DNA of 64,000 nucleotides from Actinomadura sp. J1-007 (lineage in GTDB: Bacteria > Actinomycetota > Actinomycetes > Streptosporangiales > Streptosporangiaceae): contig NZ_WING01000003.1 in NCBI RefSeq assembly GCF_009793335.1, positions 1,196,045 to 1,260,044 on the forward strand, given 5' to 3'. The position numbers and the translations under genes are program-made. This document shows, in pieces, positions 1 through 10,900 of this stretch (within the stretch, counting starts at the first letter, position 1; every line of letters begins with the position of its first letter). The notes beneath the pieces are model-generated. The model was not told the DNA's origin, ran no database searches, and was given only the letters and a program-made list of their open reading frames with translations.

Positions 1-3000
1 AGTGCCTCGTCGCTGGTGAGCGGGACGTTCCCCGAACGGCTCACCCGGGCGAGGTCGGTTTCGGTCATGTGCCCGGTCATGCCGCTGGCGTCCGCCCACA
101 GTCCCCACGCGACGGACACGCCCGGCAGGCCGGACGCCCGGCGGTGCGCGGCGAGAGCGTCGCAGAACGCGTTGGCGGCGGCGTAGTTGCCCTGTCCCGG
201 GCTGCCCAGGCACGACGCGGCCGAGGAGAACAGCACGAACAGGCCCAGCGGCAGGTCCGCCGTCGCCACGTGCAGGTTGTACGCGGCGGCGGCCTTGGCC
301 GCCCACACCCCCGCCAGCCGCTCCGGCGACTGCGAGGCGATCACCGCGTCGTCCAGGACGCCGGCCGCGTGCACGACGCCGGTGAGCGGGCGTTCGGCGG
401 CGATCCGTCCGACCAGTTCGTCAACGGCCGACGCGTCCGCCAGGTCGGCCGCGACCACCTGAACGTGCGCGCCCAGCGAGGCCAGGCGGCTCTCCAGCTC
501 CGATGCGCCGGGCGCGTCGGAGCCCCGGCGGCTGGCCAGCACGAGGTGCGTGACCCCCCACGCGCGAACGAGATGCTCGGCGACCAGGCCGCCGACCTTG
601 CCCGTCCCCCCGGTGACCAGCACGGCCCCGTCAGGATCGAGGACCGGCAGCCCATGACCGCCCTCGCGATCGCCCGCGTAGGCAGGGTCGGGGGCGCGGG
701 TGTCGGTCCTCGCGAGACGTGGCGCGAGCAACTGCCCCGCACGCACGGCCGCCTGCGGCTCGTTCGCCTCCACCGCGCGCCGTACCGCGTCGGCGGCGTC
801 CTGGGCGAACGCGGCGCCGGGATCCGGGAGACCGGCATCGACCAGAACGAACCTGCCCGGTTCCTCGGATTGCGCGCTGCGGACGAGCCCCCACACCGCC
901 GCACCCGCCACGTCCGGGTTCTCGACCGCGACGGCGCCCTGCGTCACCAGCGCCAGCCGGACGTCGTCCAGGCGCGGTTCGTTCAGCCACCTTTGCAGCA
1001 GAGCGAGCACGCGCCCGGTCAGGTCGAGGCCACCGCCCTCGCCCTCGGGCGGGAGAACAGTCAGCACCGTCAACGGAGTCGGAAGATCCTCGGTGTCGAG
1101 GCGTGCCAGCAGCGCGTCCACATCGGGGACGGACGGCAGCACGGAGTCATCGAAGTCGCCGAGCCCGCACAGCGCGCCCGGTTCGTTGGCCTCGGCGGAC
1201 GGCGCGGACTCCTGCACCGCGACCCAGTCGAGCACGAACAGGCCGTCAGGACCGCGACCGTCCTCGGCGCGCAGCCGTTCGGTGTCGATCGGCCGCAACG
1301 CCACCGCGTCGGCCGTCAGAACCGGTGCGCCAACGGCGTCGGCCATGACGACACGCACACCGCGTTCGCCCTCCGGAAGCGGAGACAGCAGAACGCGGAC
1401 CGCCGTCGCGTCAGTGGCCCACAACGAAACCCCGCTCCACGCGAACGGCAGCCACACGTCCCCGTCGTCGCCGTGTCCGTCGGCCAGCAGGCCCGCGTGA
1501 AGGGCGGCGTCCAGCAGCGCGGGGTGGACACCGAACCCGCCCGGCTCACCGGCGGCCTCCGGCAACTCCACTTCCGCGAGCACGTCCGCCCCGTTCCGCC
1601 AGGCCGCCCGGAGGCCCTGGAACGCCGGACCGTACTCGTACCCGGACGCCGCCGCGAAGTCGTAGAACCCGCTCACGTCCACGGGCTGCGCGCCCGGCGG
1701 AGGCCAGGCCCCGGCCAAGCCCTCGGCGGCGTCCCCGGTCTCGGGCCCGAGCGTTCCTTCCGCGTGGCACGTCCACCCGGCGTCGTCATCGAAGTCGCCG
1801 TCCTGGCCGGGCTTGGAGTAGACCCGCACGTCGCGGCGCCCGTCCTCCCCGGCCGCGCCCACGACCACCTGCACCCGTACGCTCCCGGACGCGGGAAGGA
1901 CCAGCGGCGAACGGAGGACCAGGTCCTCCACACCCGTGCACCCGGCCTCGTCCGCCGCGCGCAACGCCCACTCCAGCAGCGCCGCGCCGGGCACGACGAC
2001 CGTTCCCGCGACCTGGTGATCGGCCAGCCAGCTCGCGTCGCCCGTCGCGGACAGCCGTCCGGTCAGAAGGCGGACGTCCCCTTCCGCCTGCTCGATCGCC
2101 GCGCCCAGCAGCCGATGCCCGGCGGACGCCAGCCCGAGACTCGCGGCATCGCCTCCCCGGCCACCCTGCGCGTCGATCCAGTACCGCTGCCGCTGGAAGG
2201 CATACGTAGGCAGTTCGACAAGCCGCGGAGCCCACTCCGCCGGGAACCACCCGGTCCAATCGACCTCCACACCCGCCGAGAATGCCTGCCCGAGCGCATC
2301 CGCGAGCTGCTTGCGATCACCGTGATCACGACGAAGCGTGGGAACGGTCGTGCCATCGACCCCGGCCTGTTCAAAGGTCTCCTCCATCCCGACCGTCAGG
2401 ACGGGATGGGGACTGGCCTCGATGAAGACCCGGTGCCCGTCTTCGAGAAGCGCGTCAATGGTCTCGGCGAACCGCACGCGCTCCCGGAGATTGGTCACCC
2501 AATAACCGGTGTCCAGGGTCGCGGTGTCGATCGCAGCGGCACGGACCGTGGAATAGAACGCCACTTCTGTTGTCGGTACGGGTTCGATGCCTGCGAGGAC
2601 TTCATGCAGTTCGTCGGTGATCTCATCGACCTGCGGACCATGCGAGGCGTAATCAACATCGATCAACCGCGCCCGATGCCCAGCAGCCTCGGTACGGGCC
2701 ACCGCTGCGGTGACCTGCTCGGGCGGGCCCGACACCACCGTCGACGACGGCCCGTTCACCGCCGCCACCGCAACACCCTCAGGCAGAAACTCCTGCGCGG
2801 CGTCCACACCGACACCAAGCGAAGCCATCGCACCGCCACCGGCCAACCGCCGCAACGCCCGACTCCGCAACGCAACGATCCTGGCGCCGTCCTCCAACGA
2901 CAGCGCCCCGGCCACACACGCGGCAGCGATCTCCCCTTGCGAATGACCGATCACCGCGGACGGAACGACACCGTACGACGCCCACACAGCCGCCAGAGAC

Positions 3001-4895
3001 ACCATCGTCGCCCACAGCACGGGCTGAACGACATCAACGCGCGCCAACTCCGCGCCATCGCCACGCAGGACGTCCGACAGGGACCAGTCCACGAACGGAG
3101 CGAGGGCACGCTCGCACTCAGCAATACGCTCCGCGAACACCGGCGAGGAATCCAACAGCTCCGCGCCCATACCGGCCCACTGCGAACCCTGACCCGGAAA
3201 AACCAACACCGGACCCGCACCTACTCCAGAAGGCGCAACAGAACGCACTTCACCGCTCGCCACAGCTTCCAAACCGGCCAGCAATTCATCGCGTCCGGTC
3301 CCGACGACCACCGCACGACGCTCGAAATTCGAACGGGACGCCGCCAGCGACCAACCCACATCCAACGGCGCGTCATCCGACACACGCACCTGGGACGCCA
3401 GCGCCGCCGCCTGCCCCCGCAACGCCTCTTCGCTTCTCGCCGACAGCACCCACGGGAGCGGGCCGACGTCCATCGGCGCAGGTCGTTCGGGCACGTCGTC
3501 GGGTTCGGTCGGCTCGGGGGGTTCTTCGAGGATCAGGTGGGCGTTCGTGCCGGACATGCCGAACGCCGATACGCCCGCGCGGCGGGGACGGTCCTCGCGC
3601 GGCCATTCGACGGGTTCGGTCAGCAGGCTCACCGCGCCGGATTCCCAGTCGACGTGCGACGAGGGGCGGTCCACGCGGAGGGTGGCGGGGAGCCGGCCGT
3701 TCCGCATGGCCATGAGCATCTTGATGACGCCGGCCACGCCCGCCGCGCCCTGCGCGTGCCCGATGTTCGACTTCACCGAACCCAGCCACAGCGGCCGGTC
3801 GTCCGGGCGGCCCTGTCCGTAGGTCGCGAGCAGCGCGCCCGCCTCGATCGGGTCGCCCAGCGTGGTCCCGGTGCCGTGGGCTTCCACCGCGTCCACCTCG
3901 ACGCCCGACAAACCCGCGTACGCCAGCGCCTGCCGGATCACCCGCTCCTGCGACGGGCCGTTCGGGGCCGTGAGACCGTTGCTCGCGCCGTCCTGGTTGA
4001 CCGCCGAGCCCCGCACCACACCCAGGATCCGGCGGCCATTGCGCAGCGCGTCCGACAAGCGTTCCAGCAGCACCAGGCCCACGCCTTCGGAGAAGACGGT
4101 GCCGTCGGCGGCTTCGGCGAAAGGCTTGCATCGGCCGTCCGGGGCCAGGCCGCGCTGGCGCGAGAACTCGGTGAACATGGCCGGTACGGCCATCACCGTC
4201 ACGCCGCCCGCGAGCGCCATGGAGCAGTCGCCCTGTCGCAGTGCCTGGCAGGCGAGGTGGATGGCGACGAGCGACGACGAGCACGCGGTGTCCACCGACA
4301 CCGCCGGGCCCTCCAGGCCGAGCGTGAACGCGACGCGTCCCGACAGGACGCTGAGCGCGTTGCCGGTCACCAGGTGCCCTTCGGCGCTCTCCTCGATGTG
4401 CGGGGTGCCGAAACCGGGAAGGCCCGCTCCGGCGTACACGCCGGTGGCGCTGCCCTTCAACGAGCCCGGTTCGATGCCGGCCCGTTCCAGCAGTTCCCAT
4501 GACGTCTCCAGCAGCAGCCGCTGCTGCGGTTCCATCGCCAGCGCCTCGCGCGGGCTGATGCCGAAGAACCCCGCGTCGAAGAGGTCCGCGTCGTACAGGA
4601 AACCGCCCTCGCGGACGTAGCTGCCGCCGGGCTGATCGGGGTCGGGGTTGTAAAGGGCTTCCAGGTTCCAGCCGCGGTCGTCCGGGAACGCGCCGATCGC
4701 GTCGCCGCCCGAGTCGACCAGCTCCCACAGCTCTTCGGGGGACGAGACGCCGCCCGGGAAGCGGCACGCCATGCCGACCACGGCCACCGGCTCCCGGCCC
4801 CGCTCCTCCGCCTCGCGGAGGCGCTGGCGGGTCTGCCCGAGGTCGACCGTGACCCGCTTCAGGTATTGGCGGAGCTTCTCCTCGGTCTCCGACAT
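1..4895 (-). CDS. Type I modular PKS, module 5 (KS-AT-DH-KR), partial
   Basis: Extends one methylmalonyl unit and reduces it to an alkene-type intermediate. The ATG at 4895 is chosen because GGAGGG lies about 9 nt upstream and an N-terminal docking helix (SETEEKLRQYLKRVTVDL) follows. KS at about residues 34-455 has the active site DTACSSS and the HGTGT histidine. AT at about 560-905 has GHSQG and YASH, the methylmalonyl-CoA signature. DH at about 920-1200 has HQVAGTVVVP and the LLDAALH aspartate. There is no ER. KR at about 1417-1611 has TGGTGKVGG, LDD (B-type) and the catalytic S-Y-N set. The reading frame is open to base 1, so the ACP and any later module lie outside. Docking order and gene order make this module 5. 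The AT linker region is nearly identical to that of module 1. The domain calls are secure; product stereochemistry is inference. Confidence 0.95.
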   Translation of the reverse strand, partial: MSETEEKLRQYLKRVTVDLGQTRQRLREAEERGREPVAVVGMACRFPGGVSSPEELWELVDSGGDAIGAFPDDRGWNLEALYNPDPDQPGGSYVREGGFLYDADLFDAGFFGISPREALAMEPQQRLLLETSWELLERAGIEPGSLKGSATGVYAGAGLPGFGTPHIEESAEGHLVTGNALSVLSGRVAFTLGLEGPAVSVDTACSSSLVAIHLACQALRQGDCSMALAGGVTVMAVPAMFTEFSRQRGLAPDGRCKPFAEAADGTVFSEGVGLVLLERLSDALRNGRRILGVVRGSAVNQDGASNGLTAPNGPSQERVIRQALAYAGLSGVEVDAVEAHGTGTTLGDPIEAGALLATYGQGRPDDRPLWLGSVKSNIGHAQGAAGVAGVIKMLMAMRNGRLPATLRVDRPSSHVDWESGAVSLLTEPVEWPREDRPRRAGVSAFGMSGTNAHLILEEPPEPTEPDDVPERPAPMDVGPLPWVLSARSEEALRGQAAALASQVRVSDDAPLDVGWSLAASRSNFERRAVVVGTGRDELLAGLEAVASGEVRSVAPSGVGAGPVLVFPGQGSQWAGMGAELLDSSPVFAERIAECERALAPFVDWSLSDVLRGDGAELARVDVVQPVLWATMVSLAAVWASYGVVPSAVIGHSQGEIAAACVAGALSLEDGARIVALRSRALRRLAGGGAMASLGVGVDAAQEFLPEGVAVAAVNGPSSTVVSGPPEQVTAAVARTEAAGHRARLIDVDYASHGPQVDEITDELHEVLAGIEPVPTTEVAFYSTVRAAAIDTATLDTGYWVTNLRERVRFAETIDALLEDGHRVFIEASPHPVLTVGMEETFEQAGVDGTTVPTLRRDHGDRKQLADALGQAFSAGVEVDWTGWFPAEWAPRLVELPTYAFQRQRYWIDAQGGRGGDAASLGLASAGHRLLGAAIEQAEGDVRLLTGRLSATGDASWLADHQVAGTVVVPGAALLEWALRAADEAGCTGVEDLVLRSPLVLPASGSVRVQVVVGAAGEDGRRDVRVYSKPGQDGDFDDDAGWTCHAEGTLGPETGDAAEGLAGAWPPPGAQPVDVSGFYDFAAASGYEYGPAFQGLRAAWRNGADVLAEVELPEAAGEPGGFGVHPALLDAALHAGLLADGHGDDGDVWLPFAWSGVSLWATDATAVRVLLSPLPEGERGVRVVMADAVGAPVLTADAVALRPIDTERLRAEDGRGPDGLFVLDWVAVQESAPSAEANEPGALCGLGDFDDSVLPSVPDVDALLARLDTEDLPTPLTVLTVLPPEGEGGGLDLTGRVLALLQRWLNEPRLDDVRLALVTQGAVAVENPDVAGAAVWGLVRSAQSEEPGRFVLVDAGLPDPGAAFAQDAADAVRRAVEANEPQAAVRAGQLLAPRLARTDTRAPDPAYAGDREGGHGLPVLDPDGAVLVTGGTGKVGGLVAEHLVRAWGVTHLVLASRRGSDAPGASELESRLASLGAHVQVVAADLADASAVDELVGRIAAERPLTGVVHAAGVLDDAVIASQSPERLAGVWAAKAAAAYNLHVATADLPLGLFVLFSSAASCLGSPGQGNYAAANAFCDALAAHRRASGLPGVSVAWGLWADASGMTGHMTETDLARVSRSGNVPLTSDEA
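2551..3492 (-). repeat. Near-identical AT segment, copy in module 5
   Basis: This 942-bp stretch covers the KS-AT linker and much of the methylmalonyl AT. It aligns without net insertion or deletion to 25696-26637 (constant offset 23145). About 150 bases from 3230 are identical by eye. This degree of DNA identity is much higher than in the other AT domains here and points to recent duplication or gene conversion. Confidence 0.85.
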
Positions 4896-4920
4896 CAGTT
4901 CCCGCCCTCCATGCGCACGC

Positions 4921-7900
4921 TCAGAGCTCCCTGTCGATCAGCTCGAAGATCTCGTCGTCGGACGCGGACTCGACGTCGTCGAACCCGCCCGTCTCCGCCG
5001 AAGCGTTCGAACCGCCGTTCACCGCCGAAAGCAGCCCGTTGAGCCGCCTGGCGACCCTGCTCCGCGCCTCGTCGTCCAGGGCGAGCGCGGCCAGCGCGCT
5101 CTCGATCCGCCCCAGCTCCCCGAGCAGCGGATCGACGGCGTCCTGCGCCGGCGCGCTCTCGCCGTTCGGCGCGAGCCTGCGTCGCAGATGGTCGGCGAGG
5201 ACCGCCGCCTCCGGATAGTCGAAGACGAGCGAGGCGGGCAGGCGCAGCCCCGTGCTCGCGGCGAGCCGATTGCGCAGTTCGACGGCGGTGAGGGAGTCAA
5301 AGCCCAGCTCCTTGAACGAGTTGTCGGGACGGATGGCGTCGGGGTTCGGATGGCCGAGGACGGTGGCGGCCTGCGTCCGGACGAGGCCGAGGAGCGTGCG
5401 TTCCTGCTCCGTCCGGGACTGCGCCGCCAGCCGGGCGGCCAGGTCGGCGGGCCGCCGCACACCGCCCGCCGTCGGCCGCGCCGCCGCGCCCCCGGCCGAG
5501 GCGGTCGCCGCGAGCGTCCGCAGCATCGGCGGAACGTTCTCCGCGGGCTGACCCGCCAGCGCGCTCGTCCTGAGGTCCACCGCGACGAGATGAGCGGCGC
5601 CGTGCCTGCTCGCCGCGTCCAGCAGGGCCAGGCCGTGCCGGTCCGTGAGCGGCCGGAAGCCGGAGCGGCCCATCCGCGCGAGGTCGGCGTCGCCCAGGTG
5701 GCCGGTGATCCCGCTGCTGGACTCCCACAGCCCCCACGCCACCGACACCCCCGGCAGCCCGAGCGAACGCCGCCGAACCGCGAGCGCGTCGCAGTACGCG
5801 TTGGCGGCGGCGTAGTTGGCCTGCCCGGCGCTCCCGATCGTCCCGGCGGCCGAGGAGAAGATGACGAACGCGGCGAGGGGGAGGTGTCGGGTGGCGGTGT
5901 GGAGGTTGTGTGCGGCGGTGGCTTTGGCGTTCCAGACGTGGTGGAGGCGTTGGGGTGTCTGGGAGCCGATCACCGCGTCGTCGATGAGTCCGGCGGTGTG
6001 TATGAGGCCGGTGAGGGGGTGCGCGGGGTCGGCGTCGGTCGCGGTGATGAGGTCGGTGACGGCGTCGGCGTCGGACACATCGGCCGCGACGACCCGTACC
6101 TGCGCGCCCAACTCTCGGGTGAGGCGCTCGACCAGTTCGTCGGCGCCCGGGGCTTGCAGGCCACGACGACTGGCCAGCACCAACCGCTTGACACCCCACG
6201 TCCCGACCACATGTTCGGCGACCAGACCGCCCAGTGTTCCCGTGCCGCCGGTGATCAGCACGGTGCCGTCCGGGTCCAAAGTCGGAGGGATGTCCAGAAC
6301 GAGCTTGCCGGTGTGCTTGGCCTGACTCATCACCCGCAAAGCCTCGCGAGCGCGGGCCAGTGGCCATGCCTCAACGTGCGGCGGCCGTAGGGTGTCGGCG
6401 CTGAACAGTTCGGTGAGCCGTGCCAGCATCTCCCCGACGTGGTCGGGTCCGGCGTCGGTGACGAGGTCGAAGGCCCGGTAGGAGAGGCCAGGGTACTCCG
6501 CGGCGATGTGTTCGGGTTCGCGGATGTCGGTCTTGCCCATCTCCAGGAACCGACCACCCTCAGCCACCAACCTCAACGACGCATCGGTGAACTCCCCCGC
6601 CAAACTATTGAGCACCACATCAACACCACGACCACCCGTCGCGTCGCGGAACGTCCGCTCGAAGTCCAAGTCGCGGGAACTGGCGCGGTGGGCCGCATCG
6701 ATACCCATCGACTCAAGGACGGCGTGCTTGCCGGGGCTGGCGGTGGCGAAGACCTCCGCACCCAGATGGCGGGCGATCTGCACCGCCGCCGAACCCACAC
6801 CACCCGTCGCCGCATGAACCAACACCGACTCACCCGACTTCAACCCGGCCAGTTCCACCAAGCCGTACCAAGCGGTCAAGAACACCACCGGCACAGCGGC
6901 ACCGGAACGGAAATCCCAACCATCCGGAAGACGAACGACCATTCGTTCGTCCGCCACCGCCACCGGGCCGAACGCTCCCTCGAACAGACCCATCACACGA
7001 TCACCGACCGACAGGCCCGAGGCGACGCCCGGACCCACCTCGGTCACCACGCCGGCGCCCTCGCTGCCTTGGAAGACGCCGCCGCCTGGGTACATGCCGA
7101 GCGCGATGAGGGTGTCGCGGAAGTTGAGTCCGGCGGAGCGGACGGAGATCCTCACCTGTCCGGGGGCGAGCGGTTCGAGGGCCTCGGGGGCGGGGACGAT
7201 CGTGACGCTCTCCACGGTTCCCGGGCGTTCGGCGCCGAGGCGCCAGCCCGCGCGGGTCGCGGGGGCGGTCAGTTCGGCCGGGCGGTCCGCTCTGGCCAGC
7301 CGGGGTACGAGCGCTTGGCCGCCGCGTACGGCCAGTTGCGGTTCGTCGGTGTGCAGGGCGCGTCGGACGAGTTCGAGGACATCGCCGTCCGGGGCCGTTT
7401 CGAGGTCGAGGAGGACGAAGCGACCGGGGTTCTCCGCCTGCGCGCTGCGTACCAAGCCCCACACCCCTGCACCGGCCAGATCGGGGACGTCGGACGCGAC
7501 CGCGCCCCGGGTCACCACCACCAGGCGCGCATCCGCCAGGCGCGGCTCGTCCAGCCAGGCTTGCAGGAGCAGCAGCGTGTCCGCCGCGACGTCGGTTTCG
7601 GTGCGGCCGGGCGGGGGCTCCGGGGGGATGGTGGTCAGGACGTGGGACGGCGGGGGCTGGCCTGCGTCGAGGGCCATCAGGAGGGTCGGGAGGTCGCGGT
7701 AGGCGTCCAGGCCGGGCGGTAGCGTGTCCGGGCCCAGAGCGGCCCATTCGCCTGCGTCGTCTCGTTCGGGCGCGTCCGCAGGGGCGGACGGCAGGGGGAC
7801 GGGTGTCCAGTCGACTGTGAAGAGGCCGCGTGTGTCGCCTTGGCGCGCGGCGGCCCGGAGCTGGTCGGCGTCGGCGGGGCGCATCACGAGCGAGCCGACG

Positions 7901-10900
7901 GTGAGGATCGGCGCGGCGGACGGGTCGGTGACGGTCAGGCGCAGGGTGTCGCCGTCCTCGTTCGGGGAGAGCCGCACGCGGACGGCCGTCGCCCCGCCGG
8001 CCCGCAGCGACACGTCGTTCCAGGTGAACGGCAGCCAGATGCGGTTTCCGGACGGGTCTCCGCCGAACAGGCCCGTGAGGAACAGCGGGTGCAGCGCCGC
8101 GTCCAGTAGAGCGGGGTGGATGCCGTATCCGGCGACGTCGCCGGCCGCTTCGGGGAGGGTCACTTCGGCGAACAGGTCGTCGCCCGCGCGCCACAGCGCC
8201 CGCAGGCCCTGGAACGACGGTCCGTAGTCGTAGCCGCCGGACGCGGCGCGTTCGTAGAAGCCCTCGACGTCAACGGGTTCCGCGTGCGGCGGGGGCCAGG
8301 GGCCGCCCGGTTCCGGTCCGGGGTCGGCGGGGGTTTCCGGGGTGAGGACGCCTTCGGCGTTGCACAGCCATTCCGCGGCCTCGCCGTCCTGGTCGAGGCG
8401 GGAGTAGACGTGCAGGTCGCGGCGGCCGTCCTCACCGGGCGCGCCGATCACGACCTGGACGCGCAGTCCGCCTGTGTCGGGCAGGACGAACGGGGCGCGG
8501 AGCGTCAGCTCGTCCACTCCGCCGCAGCCGACCTCGTCGGCCGCGCGGAGCGCCCATTCGACGACGCCCGCGCCGGGCAGGAGGGTCGTCCCGGCGACCA
8601 CGTGCTCCGCGAGCCACGCCCCGGACCGGCGCGTCAGGCGGCCGGTCAGCACGTGGCCGCCGCCGCCCGCCAGGTCCATCGCCGCGCCGAGCAGCGGGTG
8701 CCCGGCGGGGGTCAGGCCGAGTCCGGCGGCGTCCTCGCCTCCGGCGTCGGCGGAGAGCCAGAACCGTTCCCGCTGGAACGCGTACGTGGGCAGGTCCACG
8801 GCGCGCGGGGCGGGCTCGGCGGGGAACCAGGCCGCGGCCCAGTCCACCGGGACGCCGGTGACGTGGAGGCCGGCCAGGGCGTTCGCGAGGGAGCGGATCT
8901 CCGGCTGCTTCCGTGTGAGGGTCGCCAGGACCGGTGGCCCGCCGGCCGGGTCCCCGCCGGCATCGAGGGTGTCGAGGGTGCGCCGGGTCGCGGTGCCGAG
9001 GACGGGGTCGGGGCCGAGTTCGAGGAACGCGGCGGCGTCGGCGGCGACGTGCGCGACCGCGGGGTGGAACCGTACGGGGCGGCGGATGTGCTCGGCCCAG
9101 TAGGCGGGCGTGGTGATGCGCTCGTCGGCGGGCAGCCCGGTGAGGTTGCTGATCAGCGGGATGGCCGGTTCGCGGTAGGCGAGGCCGTCGATGGCCGTCG
9201 CGAACTCGTCCAGGACGGGGTCCATCAGCGGCGAGTGGAAGGCGTGGCTGACGGTGAGCGAACGGGTCCTGCGGCCGCGCTCGGCCCACCGCGCGCCGAT
9301 CCGGGCGACGGGCTCGGCCGGGCCGGAGATCACCGTGCTGCCGGGGGTGTTGAGCGCGGCGACCGCGACCAGGCCGCCGCCGAGCCGTTCGAGGTCGTCC
9401 GCGAGCTCGTCCGGGGTGGCCTCGACGGCGGTCATCGCGCCGCCGGACGGGAGCCGTCCCATCAGCCCGGCGCGGGCCGCGACGAGGCGGCAGGCATCGG
9501 GGAGGTCGAGGACCCCCGCGACGTGCGCCGCCGCGACCTCGCCGATGGAGTGGCCGATCACGGCGTCCGGGCGGATCCCGGCCGTGCCGAGCAGGCGGGC
9601 CAGCGCGACCTGGAGGGCGAACAGGCCCGCCTGCGCGTAGGTGGTGTGGTCCAGGACGTCCGCCGGGCCGGTGAAGACGACCTCGCCGAGCGGGCGTCCG
9701 AGCCGTTCGTCGAAGTGGCCGCACACCTCGTCGAACGCCTCCGCGAACGCCGGGAACCGCACGTAGAGGTCGGCGCCCATCCCGACGCGCTGGCTTCCCT
9801 GGCCGCTGAACAGCCACACGAGCCGGCCGGGGGCCGCCGGTGCTCCCGGCCCGGTCAGGGCCGGGTGGGCGTCGGCGCCGGCCGCGAGCGCCTCCAGTCC
9901 CGCGACGAGTTCCGCGGGGCGTTCGCCGACCACGACGGCCTTGTGGGGGAACGACGACCGGGTCTTCAGCAGCGACCACGCCACGTCCGCCACGGGGAGG
10001 CCGGGCCGGGCGGAGACGTGGGCGGCGAGCGCGGCGGCCTGGCCGCGCAAGGCGTCCGGGTCGCGCGCCGAGACCGTCCACGGGACCAGGGCGAGGTCCG
10101 GCACCCCGGTATCGCCCGTATCGCCCGTTCCTGTCTCCGCCTCGGCGCTCGCCGCGCCGTTCAGGATGACCGGGCCCTCGGGCGCGGGAGTCTCCGCGGG
10201 GTCGGGGGCCTGCTCAAGGATGAGGTGGGCGTTGGTCCCGGAGATGCCGAACGACGACACCCCGGCGCGGCGCGGACGGTCGCCGTTCCGCCATTCGACG
10301 GGTTCGGTGAGGAGGCGCACGGCGCCCGCCGTCCAGTCGACGTGCGGGGACGGTTCGGCGATGTGGAGGGAGGCGGGGAGCGAACCCTCGCGCATGGCCA
10401 TGACCATCTTGATGACGCCGGCGACGCCCGCGGCGGCCTGGGTGTGGCCGATGTTCGACTTCACCGAGCCGAGCCAGAGCGGACGGCCGTCCGGGCGGTC
10501 CTGCCCGTAGGCGGCGAGGAGCGCGTGCGCCTCGATCGGGTCGCCGAGGGTCGTGCCGGTGCCGTGCGCCTCGACGGCGTCCACGTCCGACGGCGCGAGC
10601 CCGGCTCCGGCGAGCGCGGCGCGGATGACGCGTTCCTGCGACGGGCCGTTCGGGGCGGTGAGGCCGTTGCTCGCGCCGTCCTGGTTGACCGCCGAGCCGC
10701 GCAGCACCGCGAGGACGCGGTGGCCGTTGCGGCGCGCGTCCGACAGCCGTTCCAGCACGACCATCCCGGCGCCCTCGCCCCAGCCGACGCCGTCCGCCGA
10801 CGCGGCGAACGACTTGCAGCGGCCGTCCGGGGCCAGGCCGCGCTGGCGCGAGAACTCCACGAACGTGTTGGGCGTCGCCATCACCGTGACGCCGCCCGCC